From Magnetospirillum sp. UT-4 (GTDB lineage Bacteria; Pseudomonadota; Alphaproteobacteria; Rhodospirillales; Magnetospirillaceae), in NCBI RefSeq assembly GCF_902729435.1, contig NZ_CACVCG010000039.1, positions 1-64,000 on the forward strand: a stretch of 64,000 nucleotides of DNA, in the 5' to 3' direction. The position numbers and the translations under genes are program-made. A model generated the notes under the pieces. It did not search any database, was not told the DNA's origin, and was given only the letters and a program-made list of their open reading frames with translations. Numbering within the stretch: the stretch's first letter is position 1; each line of letters opens with the position of its first letter. Positions 1 through 20,143 of this stretch are shown one piece after another.

Positions 1-422
1 TCGTGATCCGGCCGGCCGCCGCGCAGCCGCTTGGTGGCGCCGCGCTTGGCCTTGCTGTCCATCCGCCGTTCCTGCGACCCCTTGGTCGGCTTGGTCGGCC
101 GGCGCTTGGGCGGCGGCGGCTTGGCCGCCTCGCGGATCAGCGCCACCAGCTTGGCCAGCGCCTCGGCGCGGTTGCGGTCCTGGCTGCGGTGCTCCTGGGC
201 GGTGATCACCAGCACCCCCTCCAGCGTCAGGCGCCGCCCCGCCAGCTTCTCCAGCCGCGCCTTGACCTCGTCGGGCAGCGAGGGCGAGCCCCGCACGTCG
301 AAACGCAACTGGACCGCCGTCTCCACCTTGTTGACGTTCTGCCCGCCCGGCCCCGAGGCGCGGCAGAAGGTTTCGGTGATTTCCGACTCGTCGAGCTGGA
401 TGCGGCGCGTGATGGGGATCAA
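1..422 (-). CDS. arfB: Peptidyl-tRNA hydrolase ArfB (ribosome rescue), C-terminus off window
   Basis: Ribosome-rescue factor of the ArfB/YaeJ family, which hydrolyses peptidyl-tRNA on ribosomes stalled without a stop codon. 140 codons are visible, close to the full family length, and the frame runs off the left edge. The catalytic GGQ is at residues 26-28 inside RASGPGGQNVNK. The last third is rich in Lys, Arg and Pro, as expected for the tail that enters the empty mRNA channel. I start at the TTG at 420-422 because MIPITRRIQLDE matches the family N-terminus. This TTG overlaps the TGA of the gene upstream, so the two are probably translationally coupled. The protein is too short to be RF1 or RF2. 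Confidence 0.9.
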   Translation of the reverse strand, partial: MIPITRRIQLDESEITETFCRASGPGGQNVNKVETAVQLRFDVRGSPSLPDEVKARLEKLAGRRLTLEGVLVITAQEHRSQDRNRAEALAKLVALIREAAKPPPPKRRPTKPTKGSQERRMDSKAKRGATKRLRGGRPDH

Positions 423-904
423 TCGGTCAGGTCCACCAGGACCAGCGTCTCGCCCGACTGGTACGCCCTGGCGCGGTCGCCGTCGCGCAGGTGGTTGGCC
501 GGGCTGTAGCTGGAGAAGTCGCGGGGGTAGTGGGCGAAGAGGGTGTCGCCGATGCGGAAATAGCCGCCATAGGTCGCCTGGGTGTAGCGCCCGCCGGAGG
601 ATATCTTGTGGACCGGCTCGACGTCGCTGACCTCGCCTTCCACCACCGTGCAGCCGCCGGCCAGGCAGAGTTCGACCAGGGCCTCGGCCTGGCGGCGTTC
701 GTCGTATTCAACCCACACCAGGCCGGCGGTGACGAGGCCGAAGATCACCGCCAGCGGCCGCACCGAGTCGGCCAGCGCCTCGGGCAGGCGCCGGCGCAGG
801 CGGAGCGGCGCCAGCGCCGCCGCCGCGAAGGCCAGGGCGCAGGCGCCGATGGGGTACAGGTAGGTGATCAGGCGCGCTTCCTCGCGCAGGTCGAAGACGA
901 TCAT
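419..904 (-). CDS. Small membrane protein of unknown function (161 aa)
   Basis: I do not recognise this gene. The 161-aa protein starts MIVFDLREEARLITYLYP and has two hydrophobic segments (about residues 12-34 and 47-64). A soluble C-terminal domain of about 95 residues follows, rich in Tyr and Gly. The ATG at 902-904 has a GGAG eight bases upstream. A longer in-frame extension exists upstream but it antisenses the kinase gene, so I reject it. The stop overlaps the arfB start. The topology suggests an inner-membrane protein with a small exposed domain, and nothing else supports a function. Confidence 0.7.
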   Translation of the reverse strand: MIVFDLREEARLITYLYPIGACALAFAAAALAPLRLRRRLPEALADSVRPLAVIFGLVTAGLVWVEYDERRQAEALVELCLAGGCTVVEGEVSDVEPVHKISSGGRYTQATYGGYFRIGDTLFAHYPRDFSSYSPANHLRDGDRARAYQSGETLVLVDLTD

Positions 905-984
905 GACGCACTCCGGCAACGGCGAATGGCTTGGCTCAGGAACATGGCGGCACGTCCAGGATTCGCCGGCGGCGCGGCGGCAGG

Positions 985-2961
<1,977 letters not shown>

Positions 2962-3119
2962 TCTGGTCCCGTGGAGGCGCCGGGCGGCCCCATTTCCGCC
3001 CGTTTCCGCCACGATATCATGACTTGGCGGCCGGCAAAACCGGGTCCGGGTTTTGGACCGCGCGCCGGTTGATCCCGGCCGCCGGTGCCGCCACAATGGG
3101 CGGCGGGGAGGGCGCGGAC

Positions 3120-3521
3120 ATGCTGACACGGCAGTTCTCGATCGAGCAGCGCAAGGCGACCGTCAAGCTGGTCTACGCCATGATGCTGGCCGACCATCTG
3201 ATGCGTGACGAGGAACGCGAGGTGATCCACGACCTCAGCCACGAACTGGGGGTGGGCCACCTGATGGCGCCGGCCGACTTCCACCAGCCGGCCGATCTGT
3301 CGCTGTTCGACACCCCCGGGTCGCGCATCGCCCTGATGCTGCTGCTGTTCCAGATCGCCTATTCCGACTGCCGCCTGCAGCCCGAGGAGGCGGGGGCCCT
3401 GAGCGAATACGCCCGCCGCCTCGGCATTCCGCCGGCCCGCATGGCCGACCTCAACGACTGGGGGCGGCGCCACAAGGCGCTGACCGACCACGCCCGCAAG
3501 TTGGTGGCGCTGGGGGTGTGA
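3120..3521 (+). CDS. TerB-like helical protein, copy 1
   Basis: A 133-aa soluble, largely helical protein. It has two tandem motifs of the TerB type: VYAMMLADHLMRDEEREVI near residue 18 and LFQIAYSDCRLQPEEAGAL near residue 78. Each resembles the acidic D-x-x-E helix-loop-helix unit of TerB. Family members are thought to act as cytoplasmic scaffold or metal-linked domains, and no reaction is established. It is clearly paralogous to the gene at 16847-17242: both begin with a QRKA segment, share MM.ADH, ELGV and LSLF blocks, and are similar in length. It ends three bases before the convergent MscS-fusion gene. The start has GGGGAG upstream. Confidence 0.7.
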   Translation: MLTRQFSIEQRKATVKLVYAMMLADHLMRDEEREVIHDLSHELGVGHLMAPADFHQPADLSLFDTPGSRIALMLLLFQIAYSDCRLQPEEAGALSEYARRLGIPPARMADLNDWGRRHKALTDHARKLVALGV

Positions 3522-3524
3522 GCG

Positions 3525-6500
3525 TCACGTCTTGCTCGCCAGCCCGGCGATCTCGTCCTGGAAGCTGTTCTCCACGAATTCCCATTCCGGCTTCTCCAGG
3601 AAGGCCACCTGGCTGCCGTCCTCCTCCTTCTGCATGGCGGCGAAGGCGGCGCCGGCGCGGGCGCCAAGGCCCGAGCCGAGCGGGATGCCGGCGGTCTTCA
3701 GGCGCTGGTAGACGGCGTCCCACACCCGGCCCGACACCGCCGTCTTGCCGGAATAATCGGCGATCCAGTACAGCACCGAATACTGCGCCAGCCAGCCGCC
3801 CTCGGCGGCGACGATGCCGTCGAAATAGACGCCGGGCGGCGGATCGCTCAGCACGCCCGGGCATTCCAGCGGGGCGTCGCGCAGCACCTTGCGCACCTCC
3901 TCGGTGGATAGCGAGGGATCGACGTAGAGGTGGATGGTCATGCGCGCCTTGCCTTCGACGCTGTAATTGATGATCAGCGATTCCGAGACCTTGGCGTTGG
4001 GGATGGCGATGGACATGCCCGAGCGCGTCATCAGCCGGGTGGTGCGCCAGGTCACGTCGGTGACGTGGGCGTCCTCGGCGGCGCCGATCTTGACCCAGTC
4101 GCCGACCCCGAACGGCCGCTCCATGTTGAGGACGATGCCCGAGAACACGTTGGACAGGTTGGCCTGAATGGCCAGGCCGACGATCATGGCGAGCAGGCCC
4201 GAGCCGGCCAGCACCGAGGTGATCGGCTGCTCCAGCACGAAGGCCAGGATGCCCAGGAAGGCGAAGGCGTAGATCAGGAACGACACCAGCGCCCGCACCA
4301 CGTTGGGAATGGCCCTGCCCGAGCGCTCCTCCAGCGGCGTCCAGGCGAAGCGCGAGATGGCCATGGTCACCAGCCGCGCCGGCATCACCCACCACAGCAC
4401 GTCGTAAATGGTCACCGCCACCCAGATCTGGGCCAGCGGCAGGGTCTGGTAGACGTGGTCCAGGATCAGGCTGCCGCCGGCCAGCAGCAGCAGCGGCCAG
4501 AACACCGCCCGCAGGCCGAACGATTGCAGGTACCAGAAGCGGCCCCACTTCTTGGTCTCCATGGCGATGGCGAAGACCGAGGCGAGGGCGCCGAAGATGG
4601 CGACGTAGATGAACCATTCGGTGGGGATGACGTCGCGGGCCGACAGGCTGGAGCGCTTGATGACGATGCCCAAGTCGATCTTCGAGAAATCCGGCTGGAT
4701 CGAGCCGTGGCCAACATATTTGGGATCGCCCAGGGCGTCCTCCAGCGCCACCTCCTGGCTGACCCAGGCGCGGTCCACCGCCCAGTTCAGCCCGGCCGCC
4801 AGCACCTTGTCCTCGGTCAGCCGCTCCTTCAGCGCGTTGCCCGAGGGCATGCCCAGCACATCGACCACATAGAGCAGGTTGTTGCGGTTCAGGGTGTGGT
4901 GGCGGAACGAGACGCCGACGATGTGGCTGCCATAGGACCGCGGCGCCCCCGAGAAGTTCATGTTGAACCGGCCCTTGAAGCGGTACAGGCGATAGGCCAT
5001 GTCGCCCACGGTGCCCTCGTCGGCGGGTTCGCCCAGCTTGATCTCCTCGGCGGCGTTGGCGAACACCAGGTCCTGCGGCTTGAACTCGCCGCGGTAGCGG
5101 AACCACACAGCCAGGTCGATGAGCGCGGTCTCCTTCTCGAGGTCGATCTCGGAGATCTCCTTCACCTGCAGGCCGACATAGACCACGTTGGTGCGGTACA
5201 TGAAGCGGTCGTTGACGTAGAGCACGCGGCCCTGGCGCAGCTCCTCGATGTAGTTGGACACCGCGCCCTGGGGGATGGGCTGCAGTTGGGTCAGCGCCGA
5301 GATCAGGTTGTCGCCGTTGTAGATGCCCATCAGCACCGGGGTGGGGGCGCGGCCGTCGGGAAAGGTGGTGGTGCCGGTCACCCCCTTGATGCCGTCCTCG
5401 GGCCTGACGCGGGCGGCCAGGCCGTCGCGGATGGTTTGGCGCTTGGGTCCGATGTCGCCGGCGCCGCTGCCGATGCCCTTGTCGCGCACCGTGTCGGCGA
5501 TGGCCTTGGCGGCGTCGTGGGCGTAGGCGGCCAGCCAGTCGGGCTCGGCGCCGAAGCGGTCGCGGTAGGCGCCCTTGAAGCCTTGCGCCGCCTCGTTGGC
5601 GGTATCGAACAGCAGCGGCGCCGAGACGTAGATGCCGTTGGTGTAGCTTTGGCCGCCGGCACCGAAGGCCTCGGTGAAGGCGTTGGTGCCGAGGCGGCCC
5701 AGGGCGAACCATTGCGGCCGCAGATTGGCGTCCTTGAACGCCTTGACCACCGCCGGGGCGCTGGCCTCGTCGGCGGCCAGGAACAGGGCGCCGGCCTCGT
5801 CGCGCTTGGCCTTGTACTCGGCCACCAGGCGGGCGATCTCGGCCGGGCCGCCATTGGGCTTGAATACGAAGCGGAACTGCGGCGGGGCGCCGAAGCGCAC
5901 GAAGGTCTCGACGAAGGAATCGGCCATGGCGTGGCCCCAGGGGGTGTCCTCGACCACCATGGACATCAGCTTGTTGCCCATCACGTTGCGGGCGTAATTG
6001 GCGAGGAAGCGGGCCTCGGCCTTGGTATCGTAGAGCGGGCTGAACACCCAGCCGTCGCGGGCCACGGTTTCGGCCCAGCCGGCGGCGGGGGCGATGGCGG
6101 GGACCTTGGCGCGGGTCAGCTCCTCGGCGGCGGCCTGGCCGGCATCGGCCGAGAACGGGCCGATCACCGCCAGGGCCGAGCCGTTGGCCAGTTCGGCGGC
6201 CAGGCGCCGGGCCTCGGCCGGGTCGCCCCGGTCGTCCAGGGGCTCGACCACCAGGGTGTTGCCGTTGATGCCGCCGGCGCGGTTGACGCTTTCGGCCAGG
6301 AACTGGGCGCCCTGGACCATGGAGCGGCCGATCCCGGCCGACGGCCCCGACAGCGGCGCCACCACCGCCATGCGGTAGGACGAGGCGGAATCCTTGGGCA
6401 CGAAGGTGACCTTGGCGGCCAGCGACAGCAGCACCCCGAGCACCGCCATGATGCCCAGGATGGCGGCGAACTTGCTGGCCTTGCTGGCCTGGTTGAACCA

Positions 6501-6536
6501 CTCGACGGCCGGTGCCGCCCACGCCAAAGCCTTCAC
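3525..6536 (-). CDS. Periplasmic amino-acid-binding / ligand-gated-channel-like / MscS channel fusion
   Basis: A striking 1003-aa fusion. Residue numbers count from the TTG two codons upstream. A short N-terminal TM (24-44) is followed by a periplasmic binding domain of the LivK/Peripla_BP_6 type (57-410; VVAPLSGPSAGIGRSMVQG, VIGPFSADAG, VVEDTPWGHAMADSF). A beta-rich module follows (450-640; VYVGLQVKEISEID, AVWFRYRGEF, YRLYRFKGRFNMNF, LLYVVD). Its pattern resembles the extracellular domain of pentameric ligand-gated channels, although the usual FPFD motif is replaced by SYGS. About five TM segments (643-800) lead into a MscS core (GLLAMIVGLAIQANLSNVF, RPFGVGDWV, 780-960). I infer a ligand-gated rather than purely tension-gated MscS. 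The GTG at 6534-6536 lies seven bases after AAGGGGG and follows the giant gene stop by only 13 bases, so the two are one operon. Confidence 0.85.
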   Translation of the reverse strand: MKALAWAAPAVEWFNQASKASKFAAILGIMAVLGVLLSLAAKVTFVPKDSASSYRMAVVAPLSGPSAGIGRSMVQGAQFLAESVNRAGGINGNTLVVEPLDDRGDPAEARRLAAELANGSALAVIGPFSADAGQAAAEELTRAKVPAIAPAAGWAETVARDGWVFSPLYDTKAEARFLANYARNVMGNKLMSMVVEDTPWGHAMADSFVETFVRFGAPPQFRFVFKPNGGPAEIARLVAEYKAKRDEAGALFLAADEASAPAVVKAFKDANLRPQWFALGRLGTNAFTEAFGAGGQSYTNGIYVSAPLLFDTANEAAQGFKGAYRDRFGAEPDWLAAYAHDAAKAIADTVRDKGIGSGAGDIGPKRQTIRDGLAARVRPEDGIKGVTGTTTFPDGRAPTPVLMGIYNGDNLISALTQLQPIPQGAVSNYIEELRQGRVLYVNDRFMYRTNVVYVGLQVKEISEIDLEKETALIDLAVWFRYRGEFKPQDLVFANAAEEIKLGEPADEGTVGDMAYRLYRFKGRFNMNFSGAPRSYGSHIVGVSFRHHTLNRNNLLYVVDVLGMPSGNALKERLTEDKVLAAGLNWAVDRAWVSQEVALEDALGDPKYVGHGSIQPDFSKIDLGIVIKRSSLSARDVIPTEWFIYVAIFGALASVFAIAMETKKWGRFWYLQSFGLRAVFWPLLLLAGGSLILDHVYQTLPLAQIWVAVTIYDVLWWVMPARLVTMAISRFAWTPLEERSGRAIPNVVRALVSFLIYAFAFLGILAFVLEQPITSVLAGSGLLAMIVGLAIQANLSNVFSGIVLNMERPFGVGDWVKIGAAEDAHVTDVTWRTTRLMTRSGMSIAIPNAKVSESLIINYSVEGKARMTIHLYVDPSLSTEEVRKVLRDAPLECPGVLSDPPPGVYFDGIVAAEGGWLAQYSVLYWIADYSGKTAVSGRVWDAVYQRLKTAGIPLGSGLGARAGAAFAAMQKEEDGSQVAFLEKPEWEFVENSFQDEIAGLASKT

Positions 6537-6549
6537 CCCCAATCCCCCT

Positions 6550-16023
<9,474 letters not shown>

Positions 16024-16058
16024 CCAAGTTGTCCTCCGGTGGCGTGGTCCCTACACGC

Positions 16059-16253
16059 CTACCAGGTGCTGCGGCGGTTGCGTCGCCGGCTCGCCGCCGC
16101 GCCCTGCCCATGGGTTCGGATGTACCTCTTTTCATCGGTACCGTCCAGCGACAGCAAGAGTTCCCGCAACCTCAGAATGAGGCACTCTAAGTCTTCCGCA
16201 TTAGGCAGATCGGCTGTAACGGATGCGTTCGCTTGAGGCCTGTGCGCAATCAT
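16059..16253 (-). CDS. Small protein (64 aa) leading the giant-adhesin operon
   Basis: An unrecognised 64-residue reading frame. The ATG at 16251-16253 is preceded five bases upstream by AGAGGA, a good ribosome site. The protein starts MIAHRPQANASV, contains an amphipathic Leu-rich helix (NAEDLECLILRLRELLLSL, about residues 18-36) and ends in a basic Arg-rich tail. It lies 35 bases upstream of the giant gene on the same strand, so it would be the first gene of that operon. Codon use is less GC-rich than its neighbours. It could be a small regulator or a leader peptide. No homologue is known to me, so the call rests on start signal and position. Confidence 0.5.
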   Translation of the reverse strand: MIAHRPQANASVTADLPNAEDLECLILRLRELLLSLDGTDEKRYIRTHGQGAAASRRRNRRSTW

Positions 16254-16346
16254 GGTTTCCTCTTTCCGCCGGCGTTGTCCCGGTGCACAGTATCGTGCCT
16301 CGGTTCCGGGGCGGGGTGGGGTCCAATCGGGGGGGTTCTTTTTGCC

Positions 16347-16844
16347 ATGACGACGCCGAAACCGTTCGCGACCACCAGCTTCGCGGTATCGGACGCCATG
16401 ACGCGGCTGGGGCGGGACCAAGTGGCCGCCCTGGTCGGGGTCAGCGCCAGCACCTTGTACAAGGCCTGCAATCCCAACCTTCCCAACGGCTTCGCCTTCC
16501 TGAGCTGGGACCAGGTCAAGGTGGTGGCGGCGCAATTGCGGGCGGAGGGCCATCCGGAATGGTTCTCCATCGCCTTCGACGCCGAGGTGGCGGCGCTGGC
16601 GCAGCAGGCGGCGGGCGGCCACAATACCAATCTCGAACGCCTGGCCATCGAGGTGGCGGCCGAGACCGGCGACGTCCAGCGCGCGGTGTTCGACGCCCTG
16701 TCCGAGGACAGCGACGGCGGCTCGGTCATCACCGCCGCCGAGGCCAGCCGGGCGGTGGCCGAAATCGACGAGGCGATGGAACGCCTGCGGATGATGCGAA
16801 AGCGCCTGGTGGATTGCGCGCTCGGCACGGACAGACGGGGGTAG
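16347..16844 (+). CDS. CII-like HTH DNA-binding protein
   Basis: A 165-aa protein with an N-terminal helix-turn-helix region (about residues 13-45; VSDAMTRLGRDQVAALVGVS followed by ASTLYKACNP). It resembles phage regulatory CII-type proteins, in which an HTH is followed by an N-P loop and a helical segment (FLSWDQVKVVAAQLRAEG). The C-terminal half is a helical region with possible coiled coil (EASRAVAEIDEAMERLRMMRKRL) that could mediate oligomerisation. It diverges from the giant-protein operon across about 95 bases, so it is a candidate regulator of that operon. That role is inferred from position. The TerB-like gene begins two bases after its stop. Confidence 0.65.
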   Translation: MTTPKPFATTSFAVSDAMTRLGRDQVAALVGVSASTLYKACNPNLPNGFAFLSWDQVKVVAAQLRAEGHPEWFSIAFDAEVAALAQQAAGGHNTNLERLAIEVAAETGDVQRAVFDALSEDSDGGSVITAAEASRAVAEIDEAMERLRMMRKRLVDCALGTDRRG

Positions 16845-16846
16845 AC

Positions 16847-17242
16847 ATGGAGCTCAAGGACCTTTCGACCGACCAGCGCAAGGCCCTGGCGGTCTTCGCC
16901 GTCCAGATGATGGTGGCGGATCATTCCGCCGCGGCGGCGGAATCCCAGCGCATCGACTGGCTCGAGCAGGAGCTGGGCGTGACCGGCGCCATCGCGGCGG
17001 CCGATTACTTCATCGAACCGCCGCTGTCGCTGTTTCCCGACCGCGCCGCGCGGCTGTTGCTGCTGGGCGAGCTGTATGTGGTGGCGCTGGCCGACGGGCG
17101 CCGCCATCCCAACGAGAACGATGTGCTGAAGCGTCTGGCCGCCTCGTTCGGCTTCGGCGCCCCGGTGCTGGCCGATCTGCTGGCCTGGGCCGAGAGCCCG
17201 GCCGCCTCCCGCCCGCCGGTGGAGACAGCGGTCAAGGGGTGA
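16847..17242 (+). CDS. TerB-like helical protein, copy 2
   Basis: A 131-aa soluble protein paralogous to the one at 3120-3521. The same blocks occur in the same order: DQRKA near residue 8, VQMMVADH near 20, EQELGV near 40, LSLF near 63, LYVVALADGRRHPNEND near 80 and LADLLAWA near 113. The two D/E-bearing helix-loop-helix units are of TerB type. It is translationally linked to the HTH gene (two bases between stop and start). Together with copy 1 it brackets the giant-adhesin / MscS-fusion operon, which suggests a shared cytoplasmic role at that locus. The biochemical function is unknown. Confidence 0.65.
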   Translation: MELKDLSTDQRKALAVFAVQMMVADHSAAAAESQRIDWLEQELGVTGAIAAADYFIEPPLSLFPDRAARLLLLGELYVVALADGRRHPNENDVLKRLAASFGFGAPVLADLLAWAESPAASRPPVETAVKG

Positions 17243-17412
17243 GCGCTCGGACTACCGGGCTCGTTTGCGGGAGTGACGGAATAACGGTTGGATAAAAATC
17301 CGTCATCCGACCGCCATGACCACCCCAACTTTCCCCCTTCACAAGCGCGGAAGCTGTGTGATAGAAGGTGCCCCTCCCGCCGGGACCCCCATGGTTCCCG
17401 TGCCGGCCCTGC

Positions 17413-17486
17413 TGGGGGATCGTCTAACGGTAGGACAGCGGACTCTGACTCCGCCAGTCTAGGTTCGAATCCTAGTCCCCCAGCCA
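17413..17486 (+). tRNA. tRNA-Gln (anticodon CUG)
   Basis: A 74-base cloverleaf with encoded CCA. The acceptor arms TGGGGGA and TCCCCCA pair. The anticodon stem GCGGA/TCCGC encloses loop CTCTGAC, giving anticodon CTG that reads CAG. The T arm contains GGTTCGAATCC. The upstream stretch (17335-17375) contains TTCACA and ATAGAA spaced by 17 bases, a plausible promoter. The 170 bases before the tRNA hold nothing else I can identify. Confidence 0.95.
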
Positions 17487-17572
17487 ACTTCCCCGGCCCT
17501 GGCCATGGAAGCCTGGGCGCGGCAATGGTCTCAACGACAGGCCCGAGACGCAAAGGGCAGGACGATTGGGCG

Positions 17573-20143
17573 TCAGCTTCGCCGCCGCGGCCCGCGGATG
17601 GGGGCCGGGATGCCCTCGGTGAGGTCGTAGGGGCTCTTTTCACGCACCAGGCGGGCGAATTCGTCGGCCGGCAGCGCCTTGGCGAAGTAGAAGCCCTGCG
17701 CCTCGTCGACGCCGTGGGAGATCAGGAAGTCCAGCTGTTCGCGGGTCTCGACGCCCTCGACGTTGACCCTTGTGCCCAGCGAGTGGCCCAGGTTGACGAT
17801 GGCCTTCACCACCGCCGCGTTGCAGGGATGGTCGCCGATGTCGATGACGAACGAGCGGTCGATCTTCAGCTTGTCCACCGGGAAGCGCTTCAGGTAGTTC
17901 AGCGACGAATAGCCGGTGCCGAAATCGTCGATGGAGATCAGCACCCCCATGTCGCGCATCTGGCGCAGCACCAGGATGGTCGCCTCGACGTTCTGCATGG
18001 CGATGCCCTCGGTGATCTCCAGCTGCAGGTGGTCGGGGGGGAAGCCGGTCTGGTCGAGGATATCGGCGACCATGGCGACCAGGGTCTCGTGGTGCTTGAA
18101 CTGGGCCGGCGACAGATTGACGGCGATCTTCATGGGCGGCAGGCCGTCGCGCGCCCAGTCGCGGCCCTGCAGGCAGGCGCGGTGCAGGATCCAGCGGCCC
18201 AGGGGGGCGATCAGGTCGGTGCGCTCGGCGATGGGAATGAAATCGGCCGGGCTGATGAAGCCGTGGTCCGGGTGCTTCCAGCGCAGCAGCGCCTCGCAGC
18301 CCATGACCTCGCCGGTCTTCACCTCGACCAGCGGCTGGTAGTACAGCTCCAGCTGCTCGGTGCCCATGGCCAGGCGCAGGTCGCGTTCCACCTGCTTGCG
18401 CGCCTGCACCTCGGCATCCATCTCGGCGACGTAGAAGTGGTAGCCGTTGCGCCCTTCCGCCTTGGAACGGAACATGGCGAGGTCGGCGTTCTTCAGCAGT
18501 GCCTCGGCATCGCCGGCATCGTCGGGGAACAAGGTGATGCCGATGGAGGCCGAGGTCAGCACCTCGTGCTCCTCGATGCCGAACGGATCGGCGACCGAGG
18601 CGATGATGGTCTCGGCCACGGTGCCGGCGCCCTCGGCGTCCTCGAGGTTGGTCAGCAGCACCGCGAACTCGTCGCCGCCCAGGCGGGCCACGTTATCGGT
18701 CTCGCGCACGCAGCGCAGCAGCCGCTTGGCCACCGCCTTCAGCAGCAGGTCGCCGACATGGTGTCCCAGGGTGTCGTTGATGTCCTTGAACTTGTCGAGG
18801 TCGAGGAACAGCAGCGCCACCTTGTGATCGACGCGCCGCGCCTGGGCCAGGGCGACGCGCAGGCTTTCCTGGAACAGCGAGCGGTTGGGCAGGCCGGTCA
18901 GCGAATCGTGGTGGGCGAGGTGGTGGATGCGGGCGGCGGCCAGCCGGCGCTCGGTGATGTCGCGCCCGACCAGGACCAGGCCGCGGCGGCTGCCGTCGGG
19001 ATTGAACAGCGGGATCTTCGCGACGTCGAAGACGCGGGTCTCGCCGCTGGGCGAGGACAGTTCCTTCTCGTAGGCGATGGGGGCGCGGTTGGCCCAGGCG
19101 CGCTGGTCGGTCTCGGCGGTGGCGAGCAGGAAGTCGGCCTTGCCCTGGGACAGCCGCGCCAGCTCCGGCCCGGTGCGGCCCTGGTAGTCGATGCCGCTCA
19201 GGCCGGCGATGCTGCGGTAGAACTCGTTGGCGACCAGCCAGCGGCCGTCGCCGTCCTTGAAGCAGACCAGATCGGGCATGGCGTTGATCAGGGTGGTCAG
19301 CCACTCCTTCTGGGTCTTCAGCTCCTGCTCGGCCTGCTTGCGCTCGGTGATGTCGTGGGCGACGGCGACGTAGTAGGGCTGGCCGCCCACCTCCATGGCG
19401 CTGACCGACAGCTCCAGCGGGAAGTCGTCGCCCGACTTGCGCCGCCCCGTCACCTCGCGCCGCTCGGCGGCCAGGGAATCGGCCTGCAGGCGGGCGTCGG
19501 CGCCGCCCAGGGCCGGGATCAGGGTGCCCACCGGCTTGCCCACGATCTCCTGCGGACCGTAGCCGAAGATCCACTCGGCGGCCGGATTGTAGGTGCCGAT
19601 GGCGCCGTCCTCGCCGAAGGTGACGATGGCGTCGGCGGTGTTGTCGACGATGGCGCGGTTGTGCAGCTCGGACAGGCGGTAGTTCTCGGCCAGCGCCTCC
19701 ATGGTCCGCGCCTGCTGCCGCAGCAGCGCCTCGCGGTGGGCCATGGTGGTGATGTCGAACACCTGCACCAGGCAGGCGCGGCCGCCGGTCGGCGCGGGCA
19801 GCGGCTTGATCACCACGATCTGGTGCATGGGTTCGCCACGCTCGGGCGCCAGCCCCTGGTGGGTGAGCGGGAACAGCGACTTGTTCAGCGACGACGACAA
19901 CACCGCCGAAAGCCCCGATTGCAGGGCGTCCTCGACCGCCGCGACGATGCGCCCGCCGGCCAGCCGGGGAAACACCCGGTCCAGGGTGCTGCCCAGCGCG
20001 ACGGCGGGCTCGATGTCGGAGGCCGCGGCCATCCACGCATTCCACACCACGATGCGCCCGTCGTGGCCGAGCAGCACCAGCCCGATCTCGCTGGCGTCGG
20101 AGAGGGCGCGGAACGAGGGGCCGGGCAGCGGGTCCGTGGTCAT
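17573..20143 (-). CDS. PAS-GGDEF-EAL cyclic-di-GMP enzyme
   Basis: An 856-aa cytoplasmic cyclic-di-GMP turnover protein with no TM segment. Three PAS-type sensor domains occupy about residues 10-400 (EIGLVLLGHDGRIVVWNAWM, IVDNTADAIVTFGEDG, LINAMPDLVCFKDGDGRW). The GGDEF domain (about 410-570) has an intact RLGGDEF. The EAL domain (about 590-845) has CEALLRW, DDFGTGYSS and VEGVET. Both catalytic motifs look competent, so it could make or degrade c-di-GMP. Its ATG overlaps the TGA of the CheC-like gene (ATGA), which points to a three-gene unit with CheY. Coupling to motility or surface attachment is inferred. Confidence 0.92.
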   Translation of the reverse strand: MTTDPLPGPSFRALSDASEIGLVLLGHDGRIVVWNAWMAAASDIEPAVALGSTLDRVFPRLAGGRIVAAVEDALQSGLSAVLSSSLNKSLFPLTHQGLAPERGEPMHQIVVIKPLPAPTGGRACLVQVFDITTMAHREALLRQQARTMEALAENYRLSELHNRAIVDNTADAIVTFGEDGAIGTYNPAAEWIFGYGPQEIVGKPVGTLIPALGGADARLQADSLAAERREVTGRRKSGDDFPLELSVSAMEVGGQPYYVAVAHDITERKQAEQELKTQKEWLTTLINAMPDLVCFKDGDGRWLVANEFYRSIAGLSGIDYQGRTGPELARLSQGKADFLLATAETDQRAWANRAPIAYEKELSSPSGETRVFDVAKIPLFNPDGSRRGLVLVGRDITERRLAAARIHHLAHHDSLTGLPNRSLFQESLRVALAQARRVDHKVALLFLDLDKFKDINDTLGHHVGDLLLKAVAKRLLRCVRETDNVARLGGDEFAVLLTNLEDAEGAGTVAETIIASVADPFGIEEHEVLTSASIGITLFPDDAGDAEALLKNADLAMFRSKAEGRNGYHFYVAEMDAEVQARKQVERDLRLAMGTEQLELYYQPLVEVKTGEVMGCEALLRWKHPDHGFISPADFIPIAERTDLIAPLGRWILHRACLQGRDWARDGLPPMKIAVNLSPAQFKHHETLVAMVADILDQTGFPPDHLQLEITEGIAMQNVEATILVLRQMRDMGVLISIDDFGTGYSSLNYLKRFPVDKLKIDRSFVIDIGDHPCNAAVVKAIVNLGHSLGTRVNVEGVETREQLDFLISHGVDEAQGFYFAKALPADEFARLVREKSPYDLTEGIPAPIRGPRRRS

